Shown in pieces: positions 1 through 5,969 of a stretch of DNA of 11,989 bases; the first letter of the stretch is position 1; every line of letters starts with the position of its first letter. The notes under the pieces are model-generated. The model saw nothing but the letters and a program-made list of their open reading frames with translations. It made no database searches and was not told the origin of the DNA. Position numbers and translations under genes: made by a program. The DNA comes from UBA3941 sp035647175 (GTDB lineage: Bacteria; Bacillota; Clostridia; Caldicoprobacterales; UBA3941): NCBI GenBank assembly GCA_035647175.1, contig DASRNX010000033.1, forward strand, positions 1 through 11,989, read 5' to 3'.

Positions 1-14
1 TATATGCATTGATT

Positions 15-137
15 TTATGTGTAAATATGATTACAATTCTGACAAATCAGGCCCCAATAGTCTTCGACAGCCTTAGAAGCAGCAATGGTATTAATAGAAT
101 GGATCGATAGAATAAATCGGTAGAATAGAATATCTTT
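15..137. other. Left-edge non-coding or degenerate stretch
   Basis: This AT-rich stretch lies downstream of the minus-strand terminator. The hexamer TAGAAT recurs at 95, 108, 121 and 126, the first three at 13-bp steps, forming a short degenerate tandem repeat. On the minus strand a frame stays open from the terminator to a TAA at 15-17. Its last part contains a CxxC (CQNC) near the stop, but it has no ATG and no Shine-Dalgarno, so I do not call it a gene. It could be a decayed gene end or chance. Confidence 0.3.
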
Positions 138-167
138 AAAAAATGGACAGTCCTATGACTGCCCATT
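138..167 (-). terminator. Rho-independent terminator of the zwf-cyclase-radical SAM run
   Basis: Read on the minus strand, an 11-bp stem (AATGGGCAGTC with GACTGTCCATT, one G-U pair) closes an ATAG loop. It runs directly into a six-T tract at 143-138. It lies about 50 bp past the radical SAM stop codon and is oriented to end transcription of the leftward genes. The stem, loop size and U tract all match the classic intrinsic terminator pattern. Confidence 0.85.
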
Positions 168-193
168 GAAGGAAAATAACCGTCTCAATGCTT

Positions 194-226
194 CTAAAAG
201 CGTGGGAATCATCCCTACGCTTTTAG
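194..226 (-). repeat. Long inverted repeat overlapping the radical SAM stop codon
   Basis: CTAAAAGCGT at 194-203 pairs perfectly with ACGCTTTTAG at 217-226. Inside, GGGA pairs with TCCC, with one bulged base and a four-base loop. The stem therefore covers the last codons (Lys-Ala) and the TAG stop at 215-217. There is no T tract on either side, so it is not itself a textbook terminator. It may be a 3' mRNA-stabilising stem, or part of a double termination region with the hairpin at 138-167. Confidence 0.6.
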
Positions 227-1960
227 TCTGGTTAGCTTGCTCTTCTTGAAGAGCTTATTTGAAATGTTATAATCGAAGAGTATTATTGTGGGATTTCTAT
301 CTGACCCGCTAGTATCCTTATTCCCGGCGACTTCGCAATCAAAGAACTCTATATGGGCCATTCGCGAAATCTGGCTGGGGGTGTATTGTGCCAGATGCGG
401 AAGATATCTAGATATATTCTCCCTATTATTGAAAAAACTTCGGACCCATTCTTTTTTCTCCTCATCAATCACTACGTCTATCCCCTCAGGATATCTAGAA
501 GGCTTTCCTTGGGAGGCATAATCGAGCCTTACCAAATCCTTGAAGTAATCGCCGTCTACCCCGTCTATGCCCAGCCCATATTCAACCAGGATTTCATAAT
601 GGCGTATAAGGCTATGGGACAATTCGGTATAACCCCTATCCCTCCAGTATCCGGCAAAGTCTTCGTACAGGGCGTAATAATCTCCCCCAAAATGTCGCCC
701 TAAATATTCGAGGCTGTTTGTGTAGCGATGGGTATTGTAGTACTTCTCCACTAATTCCTCTACATCCTTTAGCACCAGCACCTGGTCATAGGAGATATCA
801 CGGTTTTCTAGTACCTCGTAGGGCGTGTGGGATAGAAATTTATACCCCCAATCCTGGGCATTGATTCTTATACCGGAGCCCTTCAGGAGCTTTAAAAAGC
901 CCAGTTGAAGCCTATCCGGCCTCAGCTCGTAAACATCGTTAAAGGAATTTCTAAAGGATAGGTAGTCTTCCCCGGGCAGACCCGCTATCAAATCCAGATG
1001 AAGATGGATATTCCTGTATCCCCGGAGTGTTTTTACCCTCTCCGACAGCCTATCAAAATCCGTCTTCCGCTTTATAATCTCCAGGGTCTCCTCCCGGGTG
1101 GATTGAACCCCTATCTCAAATTGAAAGAGTCCGGGGGGCGCATCCTTTAAAAGGTCAAGGGTTTCTGCATCCAGAAGGTCGCCACACATTTCAAAATGGA
1201 AATTCGTATTCCCGCCCACCTCCATTATCATCTCAAAGATCTCCCTGGCTCTATTGGGATTACAGTTAAAGGTCCTGTCCACCAGCTTGACCTGGGGAAT
1301 GCCGGCATCTATAAAGGTCTTTATGTCCTCCTTCACCCTATCAAGGGAAAGATACCTAACCCCCTGACTGACGGAGGACAGACAGTATTGACACTGAAAG
1401 GGGCAACCCCTGGTGGTCTCATAGTAGATTATCCGGTTATCCAGATCCTCAAAATCATCCCCATATGGAAAGGGGATCGTGTCCAAATCCCTTATGGGTT
1501 CTCTGTCCGGATTCTCTTTTATCGCCCCGGCCTTTCTAAAGGTTAATCCCTCCACATGGTCCAGGGGTTTATCGGAGATAAGCCTCTCAATAAGAAGGGG
1601 AAAGGTGACCTCCCCCTCCCCCTTCACTATAATATCAATTTTTGGGCTTCCCTCCATCAAGGAAACGCTGTCAAAGGATACCTCGGGCCCCCCCAAGATG
1701 ACGATTAGATCCGGCAATACCTCCTTTAGGGATTCCACTACCATCAGGGTTTCCTCAATGTTCCAAATATAGCAGGACAGGCCGATTATGTCCGGCCTAT
1801 GCCTGTATATATTCCCCACGATTTTCTCCATATGATCGTTTATAGTAAATTCGTCGGTAATGGAGGTGATAGGCAGATGGTTCAGACTGTCCTTTAAATA
1901 CCTAAGGGCAAGATTGCTGTGTATAAACTTAGAGTTCAAGGTGGTTAACAGAATTCTCAT
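215..1960 (-). CDS. B12-binding-domain radical SAM protein, DUF4080 family
   Basis: This 581-aa protein is a radical SAM enzyme of the cobalamin-binding type with no assigned reaction. Residues 1-130 form the B12-binding-like Rossmann fold. The opening motif NSKFIHSNLALRYL is typical of DUF4080 proteins, as is GLSCYIWN near 60. The iron-sulfur motif is C186-x3-C190-x2-C193, within TTRGCPFQCQYC, followed by a radical SAM barrel to about 370. The C-terminal part (about 380-530) fits the DUF4080 extension. I see no DxHxxG cobalamin motif, which is common in this class, so B12 use is uncertain. The ATG overlaps the stop of the cyclase gene (ATGA) and has no strong SD of its own, indicating translational coupling. 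Length is normal for the family. The substrate is unknown; zwf in the same run gives no direct clue. Family assignment is confident, function is not. Confidence 0.88.
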   Translation of the reverse strand: MRILLTTLNSKFIHSNLALRYLKDSLNHLPITSITDEFTINDHMEKIVGNIYRHRPDIIGLSCYIWNIEETLMVVESLKEVLPDLIVILGGPEVSFDSVSLMEGSPKIDIIVKGEGEVTFPLLIERLISDKPLDHVEGLTFRKAGAIKENPDREPIRDLDTIPFPYGDDFEDLDNRIIYYETTRGCPFQCQYCLSSVSQGVRYLSLDRVKEDIKTFIDAGIPQVKLVDRTFNCNPNRAREIFEMIMEVGGNTNFHFEMCGDLLDAETLDLLKDAPPGLFQFEIGVQSTREETLEIIKRKTDFDRLSERVKTLRGYRNIHLHLDLIAGLPGEDYLSFRNSFNDVYELRPDRLQLGFLKLLKGSGIRINAQDWGYKFLSHTPYEVLENRDISYDQVLVLKDVEELVEKYYNTHRYTNSLEYLGRHFGGDYYALYEDFAGYWRDRGYTELSHSLIRHYEILVEYGLGIDGVDGDYFKDLVRLDYASQGKPSRYPEGIDVVIDEEKKEWVRSFFNNRENISRYLPHLAQYTPSQISRMAHIEFFDCEVAGNKDTSGSDRNPTIILFDYNISNKLFKKSKLTRLKA

Positions 1961-2592
1961 AGGTTGAATGCGCCCCTATCCATTAAGAACGCCCTTACGG
2001 GAGAAGCCTCCACCCCAGGGATATTTAGGGGTGCAGCGATTAGAATATAGGCGCCCTCAGCAACGCCTTTTAATCTCAGACCCTCTAGGATCATTATCCT
2101 GTTTCTCAAAAGGGTTTTATGGGTCTCATGGCCGGGTTGGCTGCGCTCTATCCCCAAACTGTCTATGCCCACACCTGTAACGCCCTTTTTCTGTAAATAC
2201 TCCGCCCCCGTCCTTTCCAGATATATAAAATCCGGATTAAAATCCTCTTCAAGGGAATTTTGAGTCTTTAAGAGTATGAACTCCCCGGGTAAAATCTCCT
2301 TATCCGAGAGATCATCTCCCGTGATGCCGTCCTTTATATGGGTGAAATCCAATACCCTGCAAGGAGACACCGACCTCTCTATCGGATAGACCGTAAGGTC
2401 TTCCCCACCCTCAATCATATGAAGCGGGGCATCAATATGAGTCCCGGTATGCATATCAATAGATAATCTACTCTCATAGACACTTCCGCTGTCAAAGTCT
2501 CGCATAACTTTAATGTCAGGTCGCTTTTCATCCCTGTTCTTATATACCTGCATATCCAAACGAATCGGCATCGATATATCAATAATAGTCAC
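1957..2592 (-). CDS. Cyclase-family (kynurenine formamidase-like) metal-dependent hydrolase
   Basis: A protein of about 211 aa in the cyclase/formamidase superfamily. Counting from the upstream ATG at 2598, the metal-binding signature HTGTHIDAPLH lies at residues 50-60, giving His50, His54, Asp56 and His60 as likely zinc ligands. A second conserved block (PGHETHKTLL, then ILEGL) supplies the usual later His and Glu. Family members hydrolyse N-formylkynurenine, isatin or other amides and lactones; with no tryptophan-degradation genes nearby the substrate is open. I chose the GTG at 2592 because the GGAGG at 2600-2604 is 7 nt from it but only 1 nt from the ATG at 2598. The difference is two codons. 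The gene overlaps the end of zwf, and its TGA overlaps the start of the radical SAM gene, so all three are probably translated together. Confidence 0.85.
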   Translation of the reverse strand: MTIIDISMPIRLDMQVYKNRDEKRPDIKVMRDFDSGSVYESRLSIDMHTGTHIDAPLHMIEGGEDLTVYPIERSVSPCRVLDFTHIKDGITGDDLSDKEILPGEFILLKTQNSLEEDFNPDFIYLERTGAEYLQKKGVTGVGIDSLGIERSQPGHETHKTLLRNRIMILEGLRLKGVAEGAYILIAAPLNIPGVEASPVRAFLMDRGAFNL

Positions 2593-4078
2593 AGACATCC
2601 CTCCATATCCTTCCGTCCCTTTCTATTAGCTCCCTCGCCTCGTCCGGGCCCCAGCCTCCTGCGCTGTAGTTGGGAAAAGCCGGCGAAGTCTTATCCCAGG
2701 CCCCTGCTATACCGTCGATGAACCTCCATGAATGCTCAACCTCATCCCATCTTGTGAAGAGGGTGGAATCCCCTCTCAGAACGTCATAGAGTAACCTCTC
2801 GTAGGCTTCCGCCGAAACCGCATCGATGGTACAGTTCTGGCAAAAGTCCATTGCCACCGGGATGATTTCGCTGCGGGCTCCGGGCTTTTTTGCGTTAAAC
2901 TGAAGAAACGCTCCCTCCCTAGGTTGAATCTTTATCACCAGGAGGTTGGATTGAAGGTTCTGAAATTCTTTAAAGTATAATACTTCCGGCGGTTTAGAAA
3001 ATTCTATGGCGATCTCCGTCGTCTTACAGGGAAGTCTCTTCCCGGTCCTTAGATAAAAAGGTACCCCGGCCCATCGAATATTGTTGACCATTAATTTCAT
3101 GCCCACATAGGTTTCCGTATCCGAGTCCTCAAAAACCCTGTCTTCCTGCCGGTATCCAATCACTCCATCGCCGCTTTCCGGATCCACTCCCCCGCCATAC
3201 TGGCCCCTGACTACATTTCTGGCTACTTCCTCCGCCGTCATGGGAGATAAGGCCTTTAAGACCTTAACCTTTTCGTCCCGTATGGATTCGGTATCTAAAT
3301 TAACCGGCGGCTCCATAGCGGTTAACATGAGAAGCTGCAGCATATGGTTTTGCATCATATCCCTTAAAGCTCCGGAACCCTCATAGTATCCGCCCCTGTT
3401 CTCTATCCCAATAGTCTCACAGGACGTTATCTGCACATGATCTATATGCTTGTTATTCCACAGGGGTTCAAAGAGGGTGTTGGCAAAACGTATAACCATG
3501 ATGTTTTGAAGCATTTCCTTGCCTAGATAGTGATCAATCCTATATATGTGATCTTCGCTAAAGGCCTTTGTGATATCCTCGTTGAGCCTGGAAGCCGATT
3601 CAAGGTCCTTGCCAAAGGGCTTTTCTATGACCACCCTCTGCCATGACCCTTTTTCGTTGGGTGCCAGGCCGGCGGCATCGATCCTCTCAACTATGGGACC
3701 GAAGTGTTCGGGGGCAACTGCCAGATAAAAAATCCTGTTACCCCGAGTCCCATACCTTCCGTCCAATTCACTTAAGAATTCGCCCAACCTTTCATATCCC
3801 TGATCATCATAAAAATTCTTCGTATAATAATAGAATCCCGAGAGAACCTTTTCCAGTCCGTCCGTATCTAAAACCTCACTTCGCGAATACTCCTTGATGG
3901 ATTCCATGGCCTCGGATCGAAATTCCTCAACCGATTTATCCCTTCTGCCCACGGATACCAAAGCAAAGTTCTCTGGCAATAATCCCGACAGGTATAAATT
4001 ATAAACGGCGGGGTAAAGCTTTCTATGGGCCAGGTCACCCGTCCCCCCAAAAACTACCAGCAAAGCCTCTATTGTCAT
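2579..4078 (-). CDS. zwf: Glucose-6-phosphate 1-dehydrogenase
   Basis: Oxidises glucose 6-phosphate to 6-phosphogluconolactone with NAD(P)+, the entry step of the oxidative pentose phosphate pathway, in the cytosol. At 499 aa it is full length. The N-terminal dinucleotide-binding motif GGTGDLAHRK is at 11-20, followed by SVGRRD near 42-47, whose Arg is typical of cofactor phosphate contact. EKPFGKD is at 152-158. The substrate and active-site signature RIDHYLGKE is at 180-188, and the second catalytic His is in MMQNHMLQLL (His245). The start ATG follows AGGAGG by only 2 nt, unusually short, but no better start exists and the protein begins where the family does. No 6-phosphogluconolactonase or gnd is visible beside it; instead it overlaps a cyclase-family gene. 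Upstream lie promoter-like elements and a dyad. Confidence 0.97.
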   Translation of the reverse strand: MTIEALLVVFGGTGDLAHRKLYPAVYNLYLSGLLPENFALVSVGRRDKSVEEFRSEAMESIKEYSRSEVLDTDGLEKVLSGFYYYTKNFYDDQGYERLGEFLSELDGRYGTRGNRIFYLAVAPEHFGPIVERIDAAGLAPNEKGSWQRVVIEKPFGKDLESASRLNEDITKAFSEDHIYRIDHYLGKEMLQNIMVIRFANTLFEPLWNNKHIDHVQITSCETIGIENRGGYYEGSGALRDMMQNHMLQLLMLTAMEPPVNLDTESIRDEKVKVLKALSPMTAEEVARNVVRGQYGGGVDPESGDGVIGYRQEDRVFEDSDTETYVGMKLMVNNIRWAGVPFYLRTGKRLPCKTTEIAIEFSKPPEVLYFKEFQNLQSNLLVIKIQPREGAFLQFNAKKPGARSEIIPVAMDFCQNCTIDAVSAEAYERLLYDVLRGDSTLFTRWDEVEHSWRFIDGIAGAWDKTSPAFPNYSAGGWGPDEARELIERDGRIWRDVCDYY

Positions 4079-4080
4079 CG

Positions 4081-4086
4081 CCTCCT
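4081..4086 (-). promoter_or_regulatory. zwf ribosome binding site with very short spacing
   Basis: A perfect AGGAGG on the minus strand is separated from the zwf ATG by only two bases (CG). The usual optimum is 5-9. No in-frame ATG, GTG or TTG sits at the ideal distance (the codon 8 nt away is ATA), so the ATG remains the best start. Initiation may be less efficient than the strong SD suggests. Confidence 0.6.
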
Positions 4087-4123
4087 ACAGAAAGTCCAAC
4101 TCAAAATAAGCCAAGTTTACATA

Positions 4124-4150
4124 TTTATACCCATTTCGGCCCCCTGTAAA
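4124..4150 (-). promoter_or_regulatory. Candidate zwf promoter
   Basis: On the minus strand TTTACA (4150-4145) and TATAAA (4129-4124) resemble -35 and -10 boxes, but the 15-bp spacer is shorter than ideal. A second perfect -10, TATAAT, lies at 4191-4186 without a good -35; the base of the dyad at 4210-4232 would occupy that position. Either could drive zwf and the two genes after it. Transcript start mapping would be needed to choose between them. Confidence 0.3.
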
Positions 4151-4209
4151 CCGTAATGCATATACAGATAAAAATTCCAAATAATATTATACGCTAACAT
4201 TTATCATCT

Positions 4210-4232
4210 ATGGGTAAATTCAGTTGACCCAT
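4210..4232. promoter_or_regulatory. 23-bp imperfect palindrome, operator-like
   Basis: ATGGGT at one end and ACCCAT at the other form perfect 6-bp arms. Inside, further symmetric pairs continue, so 9 of 11 positions are complementary around a central C. The dyad lies just upstream of the TATAAT at 4186-4191 and covers where the -35 of that promoter would be. That is a usual site for a dimeric repressor or activator. It has no T tract, so it is a poor terminator. The regulator is unknown. Confidence 0.4.
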
Positions 4233-4284
4233 TATCTATCCATATCATATGTTCCGGTCCATTTTTTAAACGGTCCCAAGCACA

Positions 4285-5310
4285 TCAATTGGCCACATCG
4301 TGGGAGACTATCTGCCTCAGGCTGTCCAACAATATAATGATAACCCCGGCCAAAATATTTAAATAGTAGCTGATAGCTCTCCACAAGAGCATTGAAACAA
4401 AGATCAAATCGCCCGGGAAGAAGAGCCTAAAAAAGGCTATATAGCCCGTTTCCGATGCCCCCATGGAACCCGGAGTCGGTACAAAGGATACCGCCAGGTA
4501 GAGAAGGGATTGGACTGACACTACGTTTATCCATTTTTCCCCCTCAAGGCCTAAGGCCCTGTAGATAAAGAAGGTAATGCTAAAAAAGCAGATTAGCTGT
4601 ATTGCAGTCATCATGCCCAGGGTCAATATAGCCCTTGCGTTTCCCCGCATGAACTTAAGACCCTCATGAAAATCCTCAACATGGGAGATGAGTCTCTCTT
4701 TCATTCCATGGGTATCCTTTATAAGCCGAATAGCGCCTAGAATATCGATGGTTTTGAAGACCAGCCCCTCCACGAAGCCCTTGTTAAAGGACAATGAGAC
4801 CAACAGGACAACCGCCCCTGCGTTTATAATAAACCCGACAACGGAGAACCAAAAAACCCAGGGATTATGGTTGTAGATGGTTATACCCTTCCAGATGAAA
4901 GCGGCAAGACAGTATAATGAGAGTACCACCTGGTATATGAGAAATTTGATCATCAAAACGGAACTTGCGGAGCCGCCGGATACCCCCAACTTACCCATAT
5001 AATATACCTGGGCGGGCTGGCCCCCGCTTGCAAAAGGCGTGACCGCATTATAGTATTGCCCTATAAGGGAGACCCTGAGACATCCCCAAAATGCCTTGGT
5101 CCGGCTTATTACCTTAACCGCGTAGCTTAAAATAATCCCGTCCATAAGCCAAAATATGAGCATTAAGAGGACCCCGCCCGTTATCCAGCTAAGCCTGACA
5201 TCTCGGAATATCTTGCCTACATCCTTAATTTCGGGATCGAGAACGCCTATTAGTGCAATCAGTAATATGTTCAAAACAATGTATACTAGTGTCCATTTTT
5301 TTCTATTCAC
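4285..5310 (-). CDS. YbhN/UPF0104-type integral membrane protein (flippase-like domain)
   Basis: A 341-aa polytopic inner-membrane protein of the lysylphosphatidylglycerol synthase transmembrane / UPF0104 (YbhN, AglD2-like) superfamily. Hydrophobic segments lie near 8-24, 42-63, 117-140, 152-175, 227-252, 262-280 and 305-328. Two family signatures are clear: TPFASGGQPAQVYYM at 91-105, and PTPGSMGASETGY at 278-290. There is no C-terminal MprF synthase domain, so it is the stand-alone membrane form, often linked to lipid or polyisoprenoid-linked substrate transport. The start is GTG at 5310-5308, preceded by GGGGGAG at about 5 nt, and the first codons (NRKKW) form a positive N-terminus before TM1. 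No terminator separates it from zwf, 206 bp downstream, so partial read-through is possible. The specific substrate cannot be read from sequence. Confidence 0.85.
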   Translation of the reverse strand: MNRKKWTLVYIVLNILLIALIGVLDPEIKDVGKIFRDVRLSWITGGVLLMLIFWLMDGIILSYAVKVISRTKAFWGCLRVSLIGQYYNAVTPFASGGQPAQVYYMGKLGVSGGSASSVLMIKFLIYQVVLSLYCLAAFIWKGITIYNHNPWVFWFSVVGFIINAGAVVLLVSLSFNKGFVEGLVFKTIDILGAIRLIKDTHGMKERLISHVEDFHEGLKFMRGNARAILTLGMMTAIQLICFFSITFFIYRALGLEGEKWINVVSVQSLLYLAVSFVPTPGSMGASETGYIAFFRLFFPGDLIFVSMLLWRAISYYLNILAGVIIILLDSLRQIVSHDVAN

Positions 5311-5403
5311 GATTACTCCCCCTCGGACGAGCTAGATAGATATTATCACTAAAGTATCCTATAATCAATATACCCCCGGCAAACCCCTTTGGGCCCATGT
5401 TGT

Positions 5404-5467
5404 GATGCAATTACCAATGCAATTGTTTCCGATGTTTTAATGGAGTGCCTCGTCCGGAGCGCCGGAC
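5404..5467. repeat. Short direct repeat and GC-rich hairpin in the divergent intergenic region
   Basis: ATGCAATT occurs twice, at 5405-5412 and 5417-5424, 12 bp apart, so on about the same face of the helix. About 27 bp on, GTCCGG (5452-5457) and CCGGAC (5462-5467) form a 6-bp stem with an AGCG loop and no T tract. The region separates the divergent membrane-protein gene and the small plus-strand gene (279 bp). The direct repeat could be a tandem protein-binding site, but the evidence is only its spacing. Confidence 0.3.
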
Positions 5468-5533
5468 CGTCGCTGAAATTCAAAATAGCTCATAGGTTTA
5501 TATCGATACGCATAGATATATAGGGATAGATGT

Positions 5534-5566
5534 TTAGCTATTATGATTAAGGGTATAAATAGCTAA
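5534..5566 (+). promoter_or_regulatory. Candidate promoter framed by an inverted repeat, for the 58-codon gene
   Basis: A TATAAA at 5554-5559 could be the -10 box, but the -35 is weak (TGTTTA at 17 bp, or TTTAGC at 15 bp). The inverted repeat TTAGCTA (5534-5540) and TAGCTAA (5560-5566) brackets it exactly, one arm at the -35 and one beside the -10. This geometry is typical of an operator, though an AT-rich chance match is possible. The gene start is 24 bp further on. Confidence 0.35.
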
Positions 5567-5589
5567 CAATAAAAGGGGGACGGTCAATT

Positions 5590-5766
5590 ATGAAAAGTAT
5601 AAGTGTAAGCCTTCTTGAAGCCGCCCTTGCAGAGAGAGAAGAATATCTCGAAGAACTAAAGAGGATTGAGGGAGGTCTTCAGGAACAGATAAGCAATCTT
5701 CAGTACGAAATTGATGAGCTTCTCATTAGAATCTATGATTCATACAAGAAAGGAAGTAAAGGTTAA
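5590..5766 (+). CDS. Small coiled-coil protein of unknown function (58 aa)
   Basis: This short gene begins at an ATG with a purine-rich SD (AAAGGGGGA) about 9 nt upstream and ends at TAA. The protein starts MKSISVSLLEAALAEREEYL and is almost entirely helix-forming: rich in Glu, Leu, Lys and Ile, with no Pro or Cys. Hydrophobics every three to four residues over about 8-52 suggest one long amphipathic helix or dimeric coiled coil, with a basic tail (YKKGSKG). It has its own upstream promoter-like dyad and a downstream hairpin, so it is probably monocistronic. The ELD-like part (YEIDELLIRIY) faintly recalls the Spo0E-like phosphatase motif, but the SQELD core and the usual loop are missing, so I do not assign that. 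I do not recognise the family. Confidence 0.7.
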   Translation: MKSISVSLLEAALAEREEYLEELKRIEGGLQEQISNLQYEIDELLIRIYDSYKKGSKG

Positions 5767-5802
5767 AGGCGATAGCGTACCTATAAATATTTCAACCTTT
5801 TG

Positions 5803-5834
5803 TGGGCCCTGTTCTTCGGGATGGGGCCCATGTT
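5803..5834 (+). terminator. UUCG-capped hairpin after the 58-codon gene
   Basis: TGGGCCCTGTTC at 5803-5814 pairs with GGATGGGGCCCA at 5819-5830: 12 bp including three wobble pairs. The stem closes a TTCG tetraloop with the stabilising C(UUCG)G arrangement. The tail TGTTTATT is only moderately T-rich. The hairpin lies 37 bp past the stop at 5766 and 12 bp before the next promoter, so it probably insulates the small gene from the operon that follows. Termination could be incomplete. Confidence 0.6.
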
Positions 5835-5841
5835 TATTGCC

Positions 5842-5870
5842 TTGATTTTCGCTATTCACTTCTATATACT
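5842..5870 (+). promoter_or_regulatory. Sigma-A-type promoter of the XRE-cupin/acyl-CoA synthetase operon
   Basis: TTGATT at 5842-5847 and TATACT at 5865-5870 are separated by exactly 17 bp. Each differs from consensus at one or two positions. Transcription would begin near 5877, leaving a leader of about 93 nt before the regulator's ATG. It is the best promoter match in the window. Confidence 0.65.
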
Positions 5871-5885
5871 GTAAACATCGAACCT

Positions 5886-5942
5886 TCGGTCGGACAGGCT
5901 ATTAGGCTATGCCCAACCGACGATCTTTAGGGCATTTTAGCC
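5886..5942 (+). promoter_or_regulatory. Structured leader with two competing stem-loops
   Basis: One possible stem pairs TCG and TCGG (5886-5888, 5890-5893) with CCGACGA (5917-5923), with one bulged G. The other pairs GGCTATGCCC (5905-5914) with GGGCAT plus AGCC (5930-5935, 5939-5942), with three bulged Ts. The 3' arm of the first lies in the loop of the second, so they form a pseudoknot or exclude each other. The SD (GGGGGAG) follows about 16 nt later. It matches no riboswitch class I can name by eye; attenuation or translational control is inference. Confidence 0.35.
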
Positions 5943-5969
5943 AGAACTATTATTTGAGGGGGAGTACAG

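Noticed and set aside
61..85. TTAGAAGCAGC resembling a conserved 23S rRNA segment
   Set aside because: Only about 11 bases match and the surrounding sequence does not continue as rRNA.
288..1772. Plus-strand open frames of 77-116 codons opposite the radical SAM gene
   Set aside because: The minus-strand gene has a complete CxxxCxxC radical SAM motif and family structure; the plus frames are its complements without start signals.
138..4272. 14-mer GTCCATTTTTTAAA shared between the minus-strand terminator and 4258-4271 on the plus strand
   Set aside because: The second copy has no hairpin before its T tract, so it is not a terminator, and T/A runs make such matches likely by chance.
5590..5766. 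Spo0E-like phosphatase identity for the 58-aa protein
   Set aside because: Size and a faint ELD-like stretch fit, but the SQELD core and the helix-loop-helix arrangement are absent.
5391..5834. 11-mer GGGCCCATGTT present at 5391 and again at 5824
   Set aside because: One copy is part of the terminator stem and the other is isolated; flanking sequence is not shared, so it is not a convincing repeat.
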